A DNA stretch of 64,000 nucleotides from NCBI GenBank assembly GCA_028023455.1, contig JAQFVV010013403.1:62001-126000 (forward strand), in the 5' to 3' direction. The number at the start of each line of letters is the position of its first letter. Position 1 is the stretch's first letter. Shown piece by piece: positions 47,065 through 59,469 of the stretch. A program made the translations under genes and the position numbers. Source of the DNA: Epiperipatus broadwayi (Eukaryota > Onychophora > Udeonychophora > Euonychophora > Peripatidae). The notes beneath the pieces were generated by a model, which had not been told where the DNA came from, did no database searches, and worked only from the letters and a program-made list of their open reading frames with translations.

Positions 47065-48353
47065 GTGAGTGAATTCCAATATTAAGATAATGATATATAT
47101 ATATATATTTAAGGACACAAATGGCATTTTCTCTCAAAATTAGTTCTTAATGGTCAGATATTTCTCTACAAGTTCTGAAATGTTTGGATGCTGTAGTAAA
47201 ATAAAATGTCCTGTTTTGCGGCAAACTAAAGAGTGCAAGCTTCACCATGACAATTCTTCTGCAAGCAGTCTTGAGTGTGAAACAATTTTAAATTAAATTC
47301 TACATGACCCAGCTTATCTATCAGTCACATTGATTCAATTTGTAACTGTGTGATTTCTTTTTATTCTCTCGAATAAAAAAAGCCTCAAATTATTTTTTTT
47401 GCTGATTTAGAAGTGGTGAAAAAAAAACAATGCAGGTGTTAAAAGACTTCATTTTGTGTTTCTGGACTACTTCAAAAAGTGAAAAACACATTTAGATTGG
47501 TGTACTGTATTAAATGGATAGTACTTTAAAGGAGATTAAATATTGTAACATTTTCTACATCTTGCTAGGCCTCTGTCACAATAAATTGCATGAGTTGATC
47601 AAGTTATGCAAAAAGAAGAAAGTTGTATTTCTATTTCTAAAAGCATAACTATATTTCCTGATCAACTCTACCTAATAATTGTTATGATTTGCACAATCGA
47701 CGAAATCAGCTTTTATTTCTTTTATCAGGGTGCCAGGAATCATATAAGAATCCGCTGAAATCTGTCGAATCACGTCTCACAAATTACAAAGAAAAATGCT
47801 TTTAAAATAATTAGTATTATATTTTACTGTAAGTAGAATTATTTTCTAAATATCACTGTTCCTGGAGCTTAGTCAACACATATTGGCAAAGGTAAATTAT
47901 ATTTTTAAATCTCACTAAACTAATATTAATAAATTTAATAATAATCATTAATAACTATTATTAATAGCGTACAAGGAAAAGTTGTTATTAGAAATAAATA
48001 TTTTTATTCTAACAAATTAAAATATTAAAAAAACACATTATGAATTAATTAATTAGAAAGACGACACACACGCTAATCCAGATATGAATCAATAAAAAAA
48101 ATAGTTCAACAATTATATTTCCTAGGTAAACAAGAGTCTCTTGAAGAATAAAATTTTAAAGTCTTAATCAGGATTATTTTGATATTAATTTTAAGAATTG
48201 TTTGCAAACTTTGTCACAATTGGGAAAAGTTACTCTTAACTTATCGGTAAGTTGGTGTAGGTTTATGAGATCCTGAGCTCATAAGAATTTCCATTGGTCT
48301 CTCCAGCCAGCCTCCATTATTGTTCCGTTCTATAGCTAGAGAAAAAGCATGGT

Positions 48354-48523
48354 TGTAGTGACCCTTTCATTGCAAAAAGTGGTCTTCACAAGTCCCATTT
48401 CCATGCTTGTGTAACAGCTTGGTACAGCAAGTAGCAATTGTAGTGACCCTTTCATTGAAAAAAGTGGTCTTCACAAGTTCTGTTTCCATGCTTGCATGAC
48501 AGCTTGGTACAGCAAGTAGCATA
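48354..48523. repeat. Tandem duplication, 85-bp unit
   Basis: Two adjacent copies (48354-48438, 48439-48523) begin TGTAGTGACCCTTTCATTG and end GGTACAGCAAGTAGCA, with a few differences between. The surrounding 48220-48670 is GC-richer and may be an old repeat. Minus-strand frames across it (48367-48668) show no known domain. Confidence 0.8.
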
Positions 48524-48669
48524 TCCATGTAGAAGTATATTGCTGCCACAGGTTATGCTCACGGAAACCTCCAACTCTCAGACATGTAACTAGAAGGTAA
48601 AGAGAAGACCTAGATCGAAGTTGTCCTCTTCTTTTTATACCTCGAACCAGTTTTTGAAACTTCTGCACA

Positions 48670-50056
48670 TTCTTTTGTCATGGCATTTAGGTTTATAATC
48701 TTGTACATTTTTTATCGGTTTTCAATTACAAAGTTCCCTTTTTTATCAAGTCTTTTGGCCATCTTTAATTAACTAAAATACTTTTGTTTTAGCTTAACTT
48801 TTTACTTTTGGAATTCTTTTAATTTATCTGGATTAGTAATCTGCATGTCATTTATTTTTTCCAATTTTTAACTTTTATTTTTAATTACACAAAAAAAAAT
48901 GTCGATGAAAAATTTAACTTTCATTGTACGTTTAAAAAAAATTATACTAATCAAAAAAAAATCTAAATTTACTTTTTTTTTAGCTTTTACCAAATACCAA
49001 TATGTTTGGTATCTGCAATAAAATAAACAAAAAATACGTATTCTGGTGCTAGTGCCATTCCTCAGACATGTGAGAATACAATGGATATGAATATTTTAAC
49101 CTCACAAGAATAAGAATTATTTCAGGATTTAATTCCAGTCAGTTAGAAGATAGAAATGTAATTGAAACAAGACCTTTCAATTGATTCATTCTCTTCTGTA
49201 AACACAAAGCCATGCTAAAATTAGTAGCCTAATATTTAATTTTCACAATACTACATTAAATAATAACTAGCTATCAATAATCATAAATCCTACTGGAAAT
49301 GCGTGCCAAATCTCTATGAAACTTGACCCTCCTATTCTAAAATCCTGAAGACAACTCTATTGATAAAGACAATAATAATTTTTCACCTAAATCAATCTCT
49401 AGTATTGTTCTATATAATAATTGATTTTTACCTTTAAGATAGAACGAACAGCAAATTAGCAAAAAAAAAAAAAAATTCTTTCAATTAATTCTCCACAAAA
49501 GCAATATTCAGTTAAAGGATTAAACTTATTCAGTATAATTTGTTTGAAATATTTTATGCAACTCTATACTATACTTATAGAAACTGAGATCTGTTCCTTC
49601 ACTTGGCAATTATATAATTGAACTCAAAATCAATGTCAAATATTATTCTGCATTTGAGTCTTTCAATAGAACAATAGTCAAGTTATTTATTACACTGTTC
49701 ATCTGGTAGCTATGATAGATTATTTATAGTAGAAAAATTTCAAATAAGAACAGCTAACATTTTATAACAGCATACTGAAATCTGACTATTTTATAGCAAT
49801 AAGAAATTGTGCTCTATTTGAATAATCATTAAAAAACTGTTTATTAAATATTTTTGATTTTTAGTGGTACTTATTGTATTTCCATATATAACACCTTCTT
49901 TTTATATATATATGACATGAATTATTTCAAGTTGTTTGTTTCTTATTTTTATAATGACTTCATCTACTGGTTGTCAATGCAAATTGTTTACTTTGAGTGT
50001 CATAATTGAAATCTCAGAAAACATGTTAAAAAGTGCTCAACATATAAACAAAATGT
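48670..50056. other. AT-rich DNA, no feature recognised
   Basis: No gene, RNA or paired repeat that I can support. Confidence 0.4.
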
Positions 50057-50124
50057 CACTCAAAACTCATCAAGCGTTGGTGTCCTAGTGGTTAGAATAG
50101 CTGAAAAAAAAGGCACTCAAAACT
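50057..50124 (+). repeat. Retroposed 5' half of tRNA-Gly with poly(A) and target duplication
   Basis: GCGTTGGTGTCCTAGTGG followed by TTAGAATAGCTG (50074-50103) matches the 5' half of a eukaryotic tRNA-Gly: acceptor strand, D arm and the first strand of the anticodon stem. It stops just before the anticodon loop and is followed by A8. The insert is flanked by 11-bp duplications CACTCAAAACT at 50057-50067 and 50114-50124. This is the signature of LINE-mediated retroposition of a tRNA half. Confidence 0.75.
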
Positions 50125-51751
50125 TGGAAAATTTTATTGCATTTATGCAAACTATATATGATACTGTTATTTGTTTATGTCATAAAACAACATACACTTT
50201 ATTTGTATAAATATATATTTAAAACAATGTTCATAAATTGTGCTAAATGTACTAAAGAAAGTATATATGTAAAATATGTTTTTTTTTTATAAATTTAAGC
50301 ACAATTAGAAAAATTAATACATATTTTTAATATATAAAACTAAACTTAATATATATATAGAATACCCATATAATATTGTTAACATTATATATCATAATAA
50401 TGAAGAAACAACATATTTTATAAAACATATTTTTTCTCTATTTAATTTACTAGCACAGTATTTGGATGTAATTTATTTAATAATATTAATAGGCAGTAAA
50501 TTGGAAGATTTTTCAATTGTTAATAGATAAAGTTAATGGATGTAAAGTGATTAAAGGAAGTGCTTCATGATCCCATTTCAAGACTCTTTAGATTGGCCTA
50601 TATAAGTGAATTTAGATACAAAGATGAGATAGCAATTCTTATCTTTTCAGTCTCTAATTTGTGCTTTGATTTGGGATTATCCTTTGTATTCAACAAAATA
50701 TCGTTGAGATATTAAAACAACATTATAGCACACGTATATAGGGTGTAATTCCCTTCTGATTAAAAAAACAATATACTTTATATATAAAATGATACTAAAT
50801 TGTGTGCAATATTGTAATAAAGATAAAAAAGTAAAATGACTCATTAAATTATCTTCAATAATCCTCCAAAAAAAATTCTTGACAAAAATACAAATAAACA
50901 ACAATGAAGAACGACATGAGATTAAAAAGTAATATAAATAACTGTGAAAATAGATTTGTGATAGACTTGTTATCAAGTTTTACATATAATTTGCCTTTGT
51001 ATACATATGTAGATATATTATAATAGAGCAGTTTCATGGACTTCATATTGAAACTCAATTAAAAACTGAAAAGGAAAACTGCAATATAAAATCCAGCAAA
51101 CAGTATTTCTCTGACACCTATGAGGTAAAAGTAGATATCTGCAATTTTCAGATAATGGTTGAGCACTAATTAAAAATATATGGATAAAATCTCATTAAAC
51201 ATTCGATATTTCATGTATATATATATTGTAATAGTAAATGGATTTGAATCAGGAACCAAAGTTATACAAAGGACAAGTTTTGATTCAAGTAAATATTTAC
51301 ATGGTGAAAGTTGAATAGTTAATAAAATTCGAACAAAATGATTCAATTCAAATATATATTAATATTAAACAATATGATAATGATTTATAATCCAAGTATA
51401 AGTCCTCCCAAAAGTATTTTTAATTTCTTTTCAAGTTTCAATATAAAAAAGTGAAACTTTAAGGCAGAAAACCTTCTAAAGAGAAAGTTTACTTTTAGAA
51501 AACTTAACTTTCGATCATCATCATTTACAAATTATTTCCACCATCCCTGCATGCTTCCAGTGGATTGCATGATTTCTCAGAATTGTGGATATTACAAGCA
51601 TATTAGAAGTTAAAAGCGTTATGTTTGGAATAAGTTTGAGAAACAAACACAAACTAAATGCATTAATAAAAAAAGAACTTAATTTATTTATAATGCATAA
51701 ATAAAAACTATAGTGTATATACTTGCAACAATTAATATGTATACAAAATAT

Positions 51752-53796
51752 TGAAGCAATGGGTCTGAAGTCCGATCCATGCTTCACAGCCTCCTATAAA
51801 CTTAATTAGTATTGTAGGCCTGAATTAAGTTTATAGTCCAATATCAGCAGGGTTTTGCATTAAAGCTAAAATTAATTACATCTATATAATTTGTATTGCA
51901 TTTAAATATTTTGTTTTAAATAAATTCCATTCTAAGATTAGATTTCTGTTAATAAAAATTACTTGTAAAATCTATTAGTCAAACATATATATACGTCAAG
52001 CGTATATATATGAGTTAATGCAAAATTCTGCTGAAATAAAATGCTTATATTATTAAAAGAAATAATATATTTTTCTTTTTAAATCTTGTTAAAATATTTT
52101 ATATGATTTGATTTTGAGATAAGCCTGCCAACATTTTCTAAAAGAATGTATATTTTTAATTAATTAGCCCATTCAAGGCAAATTAAAGATGGCCTTCTCT
52201 TTCCTTTTTAATTAATAAAATTCAAAGTTTAAAGAAAGAAATTTACAATAAAAAAGTAGAAGTTATTTTTAGAAAATGTTACCTTGAAACAAAGAAGTGG
52301 GGGGGCTTATCAAGATCTAAGATCATACATAAAACAATAGAAGGTAGCTTACAAAAAAATGTATAAATAGGAGAGTGAACAAAAGACTAGATTATTCAGA
52401 GTTTGCTTTTGCTAATAGAGATTTCATTCAGATTTCTCTTTCGAGAACTCTTTCAGATTTTGCTTGTTGAGATTTTATTCCAAAAAGTTATACAACTGTC
52501 TTCAACATCACGGAGAAGTTTGAACATGCTACAAGCTAAAAGTCATATGAATTTGATGGATTCTACTATGCTTGGCTAGGCAAAAAGCTTTGCCTATTGC
52601 CGGGGTTCCTAAATACCATCAAAATGCCATAGTATCCACCCAATAGTAATCAGAACTCTGTGCCGTGTCTGTAGGACTTTTCATGAAACCATGCTACGTA
52701 TTTCCATTTTCCTTGTCCAGACAAATACCTATCGACGGTCAGATCAAGCCACGATGACGCCTAACAGAAGCAAGGAACCAGGACGGTAATCATATCTCCT
52801 CCATTGAACTATTTACTCTCTACTTTTTTTTGTTGATACCTTTTATAATTGCTTCATTGAATTATATTTATAAAATGTTGTATTTAATTATATTTGTTAT
52901 GTAACCATTTTTTTTATTAGACTAGTCTTAGATATATATTGTGTGATCATCTATCTATATATTTAACCATTTTTCCTTCGCTATTCTTCATTACTAACAT
53001 GTATAAATATTTTGTATTCCATTGCGGTTAAGTTTAAAAGTTAATTTTTTCATTTAAAATCTCTTTCCAATTTTATTTATGTTTCTAAATTCCATACGAG
53101 TAAGTTTCCTTTGTTTGCCAACTTGATCTCCTCGATAACGCCTCTTTTGTCCGCCACTAGCTTATTACGCATATCAGATTTAGCTATATACATTTTAAAT
53201 AATTTTTAAACTGTCTGTTTTTAGCACCAAGCAATTAGAAAATGCTTTGCGAAAGATTTTTATTATTGTACTTTATCGAGGAGATTCGAGTTGACAATTT
53301 TATTAGAATTGGGAAGAAAAGATTTAGACCGCAAAAATATTATATCGTTTAATCTGTTTTGATTGTCTATTAGTTTTTCATTAATTCAGGGGAATAGTGG
53401 AGGCCATTAGAACATTACTAACATTTTAAAGTTATTAATTAAATATATTATTTAACTAAAAAAGTTTGAGTTTCCTAATTTTATCTTAATGCTTTATTTT
53501 ACTTTTCCAATGATCCAGGCACGCAAAACACATTTTTCATAGTACTGTTATGCACATTTAACTATTTAGCTCCGTAGGTGTTCCCGCCCTACCGCTGATG
53601 CTAAGCTTGGCCGGCTAAAAAATAATTTATTTATGGCTCAGATAATGTTGTGGGTTCGTAGTTAGCCTCGAGAATAGGTGAATAGGGCAGAGGTCATAGT
53701 ATTCTTGATTTAATATCTCACATATGGGTGGCCTCAAGGTACTTTCGCCTAGTATTCGAACTGGGTTAAACCAACATACATCATCTGACTGTTACA
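51752..53796 (+). repeat. 5' LTR of the 51.75-59.47 kb element
   Basis: Starts TGAAGCAATGG and ends CTGACTGTTACA; similarity with the 3' LTR extends three more bases (GTA). It has a TATA box TATAAATAG at about 52362, matched in the other LTR at about 58023, so transcription probably starts just downstream. About 2 kb is unusually long for such a short internal region. Confidence 0.85.
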
Positions 53797-53818
53797 GTAA
53801 ATTTTTTTTTCCACATTC

Positions 53819-53836
53819 TGGTCGCCCATCGTGTTG
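53819..53836 (+). promoter_or_regulatory. Primer binding site (candidate)
   Basis: TGGTCGCCCATCGTG begins with the TGG needed to pair with a tRNA CCA end and lies 22 bp after the LTR end. The tRNA is not identified. Confidence 0.45.
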
Positions 53837-54936
53837 CTATTCGAAATTTTCCATACCCTGCAATGCCCTGTATAACATTTGTATGTGTGTATAATGTTTT
53901 TTCTTCCTTCTGTTTTAAATTAATGAATAATATATATGTAGAATTTTTTTTTCCTCGGATTTGTACATATATATAATGTTTTTTTTTTTAAATAACATGA
54001 ATGTCATTTTTTAAATTTAAAATTAGTACCCTGAGAAGTTTGTTTTAGTTTAATATATTTATATAAAAATATATGTATAATTTTTCCGAGTTTTATTTCC
54101 TAATGTGAGCAAATGTCATTTTTTTAAATTAATTAACAAGTTAAATGTGTCATAAGATAAAAAAAAATTTCCGAGTTTAGTATATATATGAAATGAATAT
54201 TTTACATTTAGAAAAGTTAACACTCCATTAGTTTATTTAGTGAATATATAATGAGAATAAAATATCAGAGTTATGGCAAAAGTTTTTTTTCCTAATTAGA
54301 GTTTTGTCATGGCCAGTTGCCATATTGTTTTTTGTCGTATAAAGTCTATAGCTTCGATGAGGCGGAAGTGTCAAATAAATACCCACCTGCCCTCCCTTAA
54401 AATAGCTTTCGTACTTTGTTATTTAATATTGCTTAAATATGAGAAGTTTTGAAATAATAATGTTTTTCCGTTTTTCGAATTATAGTGTATACAGTAGTGT
54501 TAATATTTTAGTAAAAATTACAAATAGATAATAGAATTTTTTTTCCGTTTGTATAAATTTTTGTAAAGATCTAAGAGATAACATTTTTCCATTAATAGAA
54601 AGTTTTTCTGAGATCTAAAGTTTGATAAGTTCGAATTAACACGTGTCCACGTATGGTGTTAGCAAATTTTTTTTTCACTTTCTCTGCATTTCGTTTCTTT
54701 ATATGAATAATTTTAATCATGCAAAAAATTTTTTTTCACTCGTGCAAACAATATATATAAAATAAGTTTTGTTTCAATAATAGCAAACTTAATTTTCAAC
54801 TTTATAAAAAGTAAATGTGTTATGTTCGTTTTAATAAAGATATATATATATGATATATTTTTGTATAACATATATGTCAGCCACCTTTAGTTAAGATTTT
54901 TTTTCTCAATTCGGATTATGCTATTGAATCATTTAT

Positions 54937-55048
54937 TGAGTAACTGTTAGGTGAAGACCCCTTTGAGTAACCATTAGGTGAAGCCCTTGTTTTTTAGTGA
55001 TCGTTTTTGGTGAAGACCCCCTTAGTAACCATTAGGTGAAGACCCCTT
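54937..55048 (+). repeat. Short tandem repeat in retrotransposon leader, 4 units
   Basis: Four diverged copies of about 28 bp based on GAGTAACCATTAGGTGAAGA plus CCCCTT. It lies in the long non-coding leader between LTR and gag. A pair of direct repeats CCAAAATGGTAA(T/C)TGG-like plus TTTCGA(T/A)CCCAGGT follows at about 55435-55468 and 55582-55613. Confidence 0.7.
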
Positions 55049-56296
55049 ACACTTTAGAATTCTCAATTGCTGTGTAGCCTGAAATAATAGGTCTATGTCT
55101 GCAATCATTGTTTCCGTGTTATATTTGCGACCAGCGTTTACTAGCCTGAAATAATAGGAGTATGCGGTCTGCAATATGACGAATTTTTCTAATAAAATCA
55201 TGTACATGATAAGAAAAAAAATATTTGTATAGGTATATCTGTCTGTATATTTATATGTAGTCATATATATGCTTATTTAGTGAAGTATATATTCATATAT
55301 ATGGGTGTATATGGTATACACTTCGTTATAGTTCGGTAAAACCCGTTTTTATATAAATGTTTTTGAAACAGTTTTTGATCCCAATGCGTGATTCTGTAAA
55401 ATTGCTTGATAATTGTTAATCTATTTCGGGTTGTGACCAAAATGGTAATTGGTTTCGATCCCAGGTTCATAATTCGGAGTGGCAGTTATCATGGGATTTT
55501 ACTTTTATTTTAATTTTTTTGGTATATTTTGTTTTGCTAATCATACTTTAGGCTGTTAAATTGATTTTTTTGTGTGTCATGACCAAAATGGTAACTAGTT
55601 TCGAACCCAGGTCAGACACGTTACCTTACTTAGTTGTTATACGTCTTAGACTTAATTAATATTGTCATTTAAAACACCATTTTTTATTCATGCAGAGATT
55701 TTTTTTGAAAGTGAAGTGAAAATCAAAATAAATTGTAATCGCATTAAACTTTATAAACCTGATCAATGTGTGCTTGGGTCATTTATCCATTAATATGTAT
55801 ATTTTGCTCACATATTTCTTTATATATATACTTGTATTAATGTAAATGCATTTTTTAGTTGTTTCAGCTGTCAGAGAAAGCCAGGTCAAGCTGTAAGTGG
55901 GTTATTTTAATTATATTAATATAGCAGTGACATTTAAATGAAATATAGAAATAAATAAAGTGAGGAGAATAGTATGTAGTATAGTTATTAAAATATAGAT
56001 ACGGCAATTTATATTTTTTTTCATGTACAAACTGATACATATAGGCATAGGTTTAAGATAGGACCTCGTGAGGAAGGCAAAGTTAATTTCTGAAAACATA
56101 TAAATAAAACAGATAGTTGGAACTTAGAATACTGACTTAGTTTAGAAAGAACTAAATTTTTTTTATATACAGAAGGATATAGCTCCTAGATACGTGTGAT
56201 AAAATATATGTATCTAGATTGTTTATAAAAAGACTAAAATACATTTTCAAATAAGGTGGGATTGTTATATAACAAAATAGCCAATATTAGGCAAAA

Positions 56297-57071
56297 ATGG
56301 AAGAACAGAAGAGAGGCGAAGTTTTTGACAGTGAGAAGGTAGTGCTCAACCTTCCAAATATGGCAACATGTACTCATAATGATCAAAAGTATAACTTGGA
56401 AGCTCTCATCAAAGAAATGAGGGAAGAAACAAAAATGATAATGACCATATTCCAAGAGGTTCTGAAAATTACATCACAAAGATTGGACCGTTTGGAGGCA
56501 CATATGCAACTCCATCAAGAACAGAGTATTGAGACAGAAGCATCACCAGAAGATGATACTCAAAAACAAGATGACACTGATATGAAATCCTCGCATGATT
56601 ATGAAACAGGCGAAGCCACTCACCAGTCGGATTTCCCTGGACAAATGAATGAGGATAGTAAAAAAAACAAATGATCAACAGCTGTTGAACCAAATCCAGG
56701 CACAACAAGGCAGTGAAATCTTTACTGCAACAGTAATCAATACTATAACTCCAGTGGCAAAGATTAGCAGCATAAAATGTTTTAGAGAAGAACCGGGTGG
56801 GAACCCTAGACACTACCTTGATAGCTTGAAAATCTGTCTCCAAGTCCAGAACATGACTGAGCAACAAAAGAAGGCAAGGGATAAATTAAGACGTACGGCT
56901 TGGCATCGCAAGAATCGAAACCGACAATATAAATTTAGGAAAGGAAACCAAGCATGGCTAAGAGATCCTAGGCCAAGTAGTAAAGCATGGAGAAAAGTTA
57001 CAAAGTTTTTCCCAATATATAAAGGCCCTCACACATTAAAAAAGAAGTGTAGAATAAGTGTTTTGTTTTAG
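56297..57071 (+). pseudogene. gag-integrase deletion remnant
   Basis: A first frame (56297-56674, 125 residues, acidic, coiled-coil-like) is a gag-type N-terminus. It continues in another frame from about 56660, the switch falling in an A8 run, so a single-base indel separates them. The second frame (to 57071) contains FREEPGGNPRHYLDSLKICL, a gag capsid motif. From about residue 72 it passes directly to RTAWHRKNRNRQYKFRKGNQ and FPIYKGPHTLK, the C-terminal GD-x-V-x-L-type domain of integrase. The join at about 56858-56880 marks loss of the whole pol core. Downstream text (LKPYVPPDPRKFRKK) is the usual integrase tail in a shifted frame. Confidence 0.8.
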
Positions 57072-57410
57072 AAAAATAATCTCAGCCTAAAAAGAGAGTA
57101 TAATATTAGAAACAGAAACTTAAAACCTTATGTACCACCGGACCCCAGAAAATTTAGAAAGAAAAAGATAAATATAGTTTGTTAGACTAAAAACAACACG
57201 GACTCAATTTAAGATACAGGAGATTGAATTATGGATAAACTGTTAGTTATATAGTAAAAGAAAGAAAGACTGTTAGTCAGTAACAAATTAAATATTACAG
57301 CAAATAAAGAGTAGGCTTGAACTCACTTGGCGCAAAATTTTTTACCTCTGACCTGAAGCAACAGCATTTTTTTTAACATTTTTTTTTTTTGCTCACTAAC
57401 TATTGGGAAA

Positions 57411-59465
57411 TGAAGCAATGGATCTGAAGTCCGATCCATGCTTCACAGCCTTCTATAAACTTAGTTAGTATTATAGACCTGAATTAAGTTTATAGTCCAA
57501 TATCAGCAGGGTTTTGCATTAAAGCTAAAATTAATTACATCTATATAATTTGTATTGCATTTAAATATTTTGTTTTAAATAAATTCCATTCTAAGATTAG
57601 ATTTCTGTTAATAAAAATTACTTGTAAAATCTATTAGTCAAACATATATATACGTCAAGCGTATATATATGAGTTAATGCAAAATTCTGCTGAAATAAAA
57701 TGCTTATATTATTAAAAGAAATAATATATTTTTCTTTTTAAATTCTTGTTAAAATATTTTGTATGATTTGATTTTGAGATAAGCCCACCAACATTTTCTA
57801 AAAGAATGTATATTTTTAATTAATTAGCCCATTCAAGGCAAATTAAAGATGGCCTTCTCTTTCCTTTTTAATTAATAAAATTCAAAGTTTAAAGAAAGAA
57901 ATTTACAATAAAAAAGTAAGTTATTTTTAGAAAATGTTACCTTGAAACAAAGGAGTGTGGGGGGGCTTATCGCGATCTAAGATCATACATAAAACAATAG
58001 AAGGTAGCTTACAAAAAAAATGTATAAATAGAAGAGTGAACAAATGACTAGATTATTCAAAGTTTGCTTTTGCTAATAGAGATTTCATTCAGATTTCTCT
58101 TTGGAGAACTCTTTTAGATTTTGCTTGTTGAGATTTTATTCCAAAAAGTTATACAACTGTCTTCAAAATCACAGAGAAGTTTGAACATGCCACAAGCTAA
58201 AAGTCATATGAATTTGATGGATTCTACTATGCTTGGCTAGGCAAAAGCTTTGCCTATCACTGGGGTTCCTAAATACCATCAAAATGCCATAGTATCCACC
58301 CAATAGTAATCAGAACTCTGTGCCATGTCTGTATGACTTTTCGTGAAACCATGCTACGTATTTCCATTTTCCTTGTCTGGACAAATACCTATCGATGGTC
58401 GGATCAAGCCAAGACGCCGCCTAACAGGAGCAAGGAACCAGGACAGTAATCATATCTCCTCTATTGAACTATTTACTCTTTACCCTTTTTTGTTGATACC
58501 TTTTATAATTGCTTCATTGAATTATATTTATGAAATGTTGTATTTAATTATATTTGTTATGTAATCATTTTTTTATTAGACTAGTCTTAGATATATATTG
58601 TGTGTGATCATCTATCTATATATTTAACCCTTTTTCCTTTGCTATTCTTCATTACTAACATGTATAAATATTTTGTATTCCATTGCGGTTAAGTTTAAAA
58701 GTTAATTTTTTCATTTAAAATCTCTTTCCAATTTTATTTATGTTTCTAAATTCCATACGAGTAAGTTTCCTTTGTTTGCCAACTTGATCTCCTCGATAAC
58801 TCTCTTTTGTCCGCCACTAGCTTATTACGTATATCAGATTTAGCTATATACATTTTAAATAATTTTTAAACTGTCTGTTTTTAGCGCAAAGCAATTAGAA
58901 AATGCTTTGCGAAAGATTTTTATTATTGTACTTTATCGAGGAGATTCGAGTTGACAATTTTACTAGAATTGGGAAGAAAAGATTTAGACCGCAAAAATAT
59001 TATATTGTTTAATCTGTTTTGATTGTCTAATTAGTTTTTCATTAATTCAGGGGAATAGCGGAGGCCATTAGAACATTACTAACATTTTAAAGTTGTTAAT
59101 TAAATATATTATTTATCTGAAAAAGCTTGAGTTTCCTAATTTTATCTTAATGCTTTATTTTACTTTTCCAATGATCCAAGCATGCAAAACACATTTTTCA
59201 TAGTACTTTTATGCACATTTAACTATTTAACTCCATAGGTGTTCCCATCCATGTCTCTACCGCTGATGCTAAGCTTGGCTGGCTGAAAAATAATTTATTT
59301 ATGGCTCAGATAATGTTGTGGGTTCATAGTTAGCCTCGAGAATAGGCAAATAGGGCAGAGGTCATAGTATTCTTGATTTAATATCTCACGTATGGGTGGC
59401 CTCAAGGTACTTTCGCCTAAGTATTCGAACTGGGTTAAACCAACATACATCATCTGACTGTTACA
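57411..59465 (+). repeat. 3' LTR of the 51.75-59.47 kb element
   Basis: Direct copy of 51752-53796. It is preceded by a weak polypurine stretch GGGAAA. Differences include a small insertion near 59245 (CATGTCT) and a few-base deletion near 57917. The short open frame 58343-58564 inside it is incidental. Confidence 0.85.
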
Positions 59466-59469
59466 GTAT

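Larger units (their letters stand above)
51752..59465 (+). mobile_element. LTR retrotransposon with 2-kb LTRs, internally deleted
   Basis: Two direct repeats of about 2.05 kb (51752-53796 and 57411-59465, TG...CA) enclose 3.6 kb. The interior has a PBS-like TGG motif 22 bp after the first LTR, long AT-rich leader sequence, a gag-like frame and an integrase C-terminal segment joined directly to gag. Protease, reverse transcriptase, RNase H and the integrase core are absent. The LTRs differ only by scattered substitutions and small indels, so the insertion is fairly recent. No perfect target duplication is seen. A Ty3/Gypsy-like origin is most likely from the integrase tail. Confidence 0.85.

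Noticed and set aside
56469-56867. 132-codon minus-strand frame opposite gag
   Set aside because: Shadow of the gag-like frame on the plus strand.
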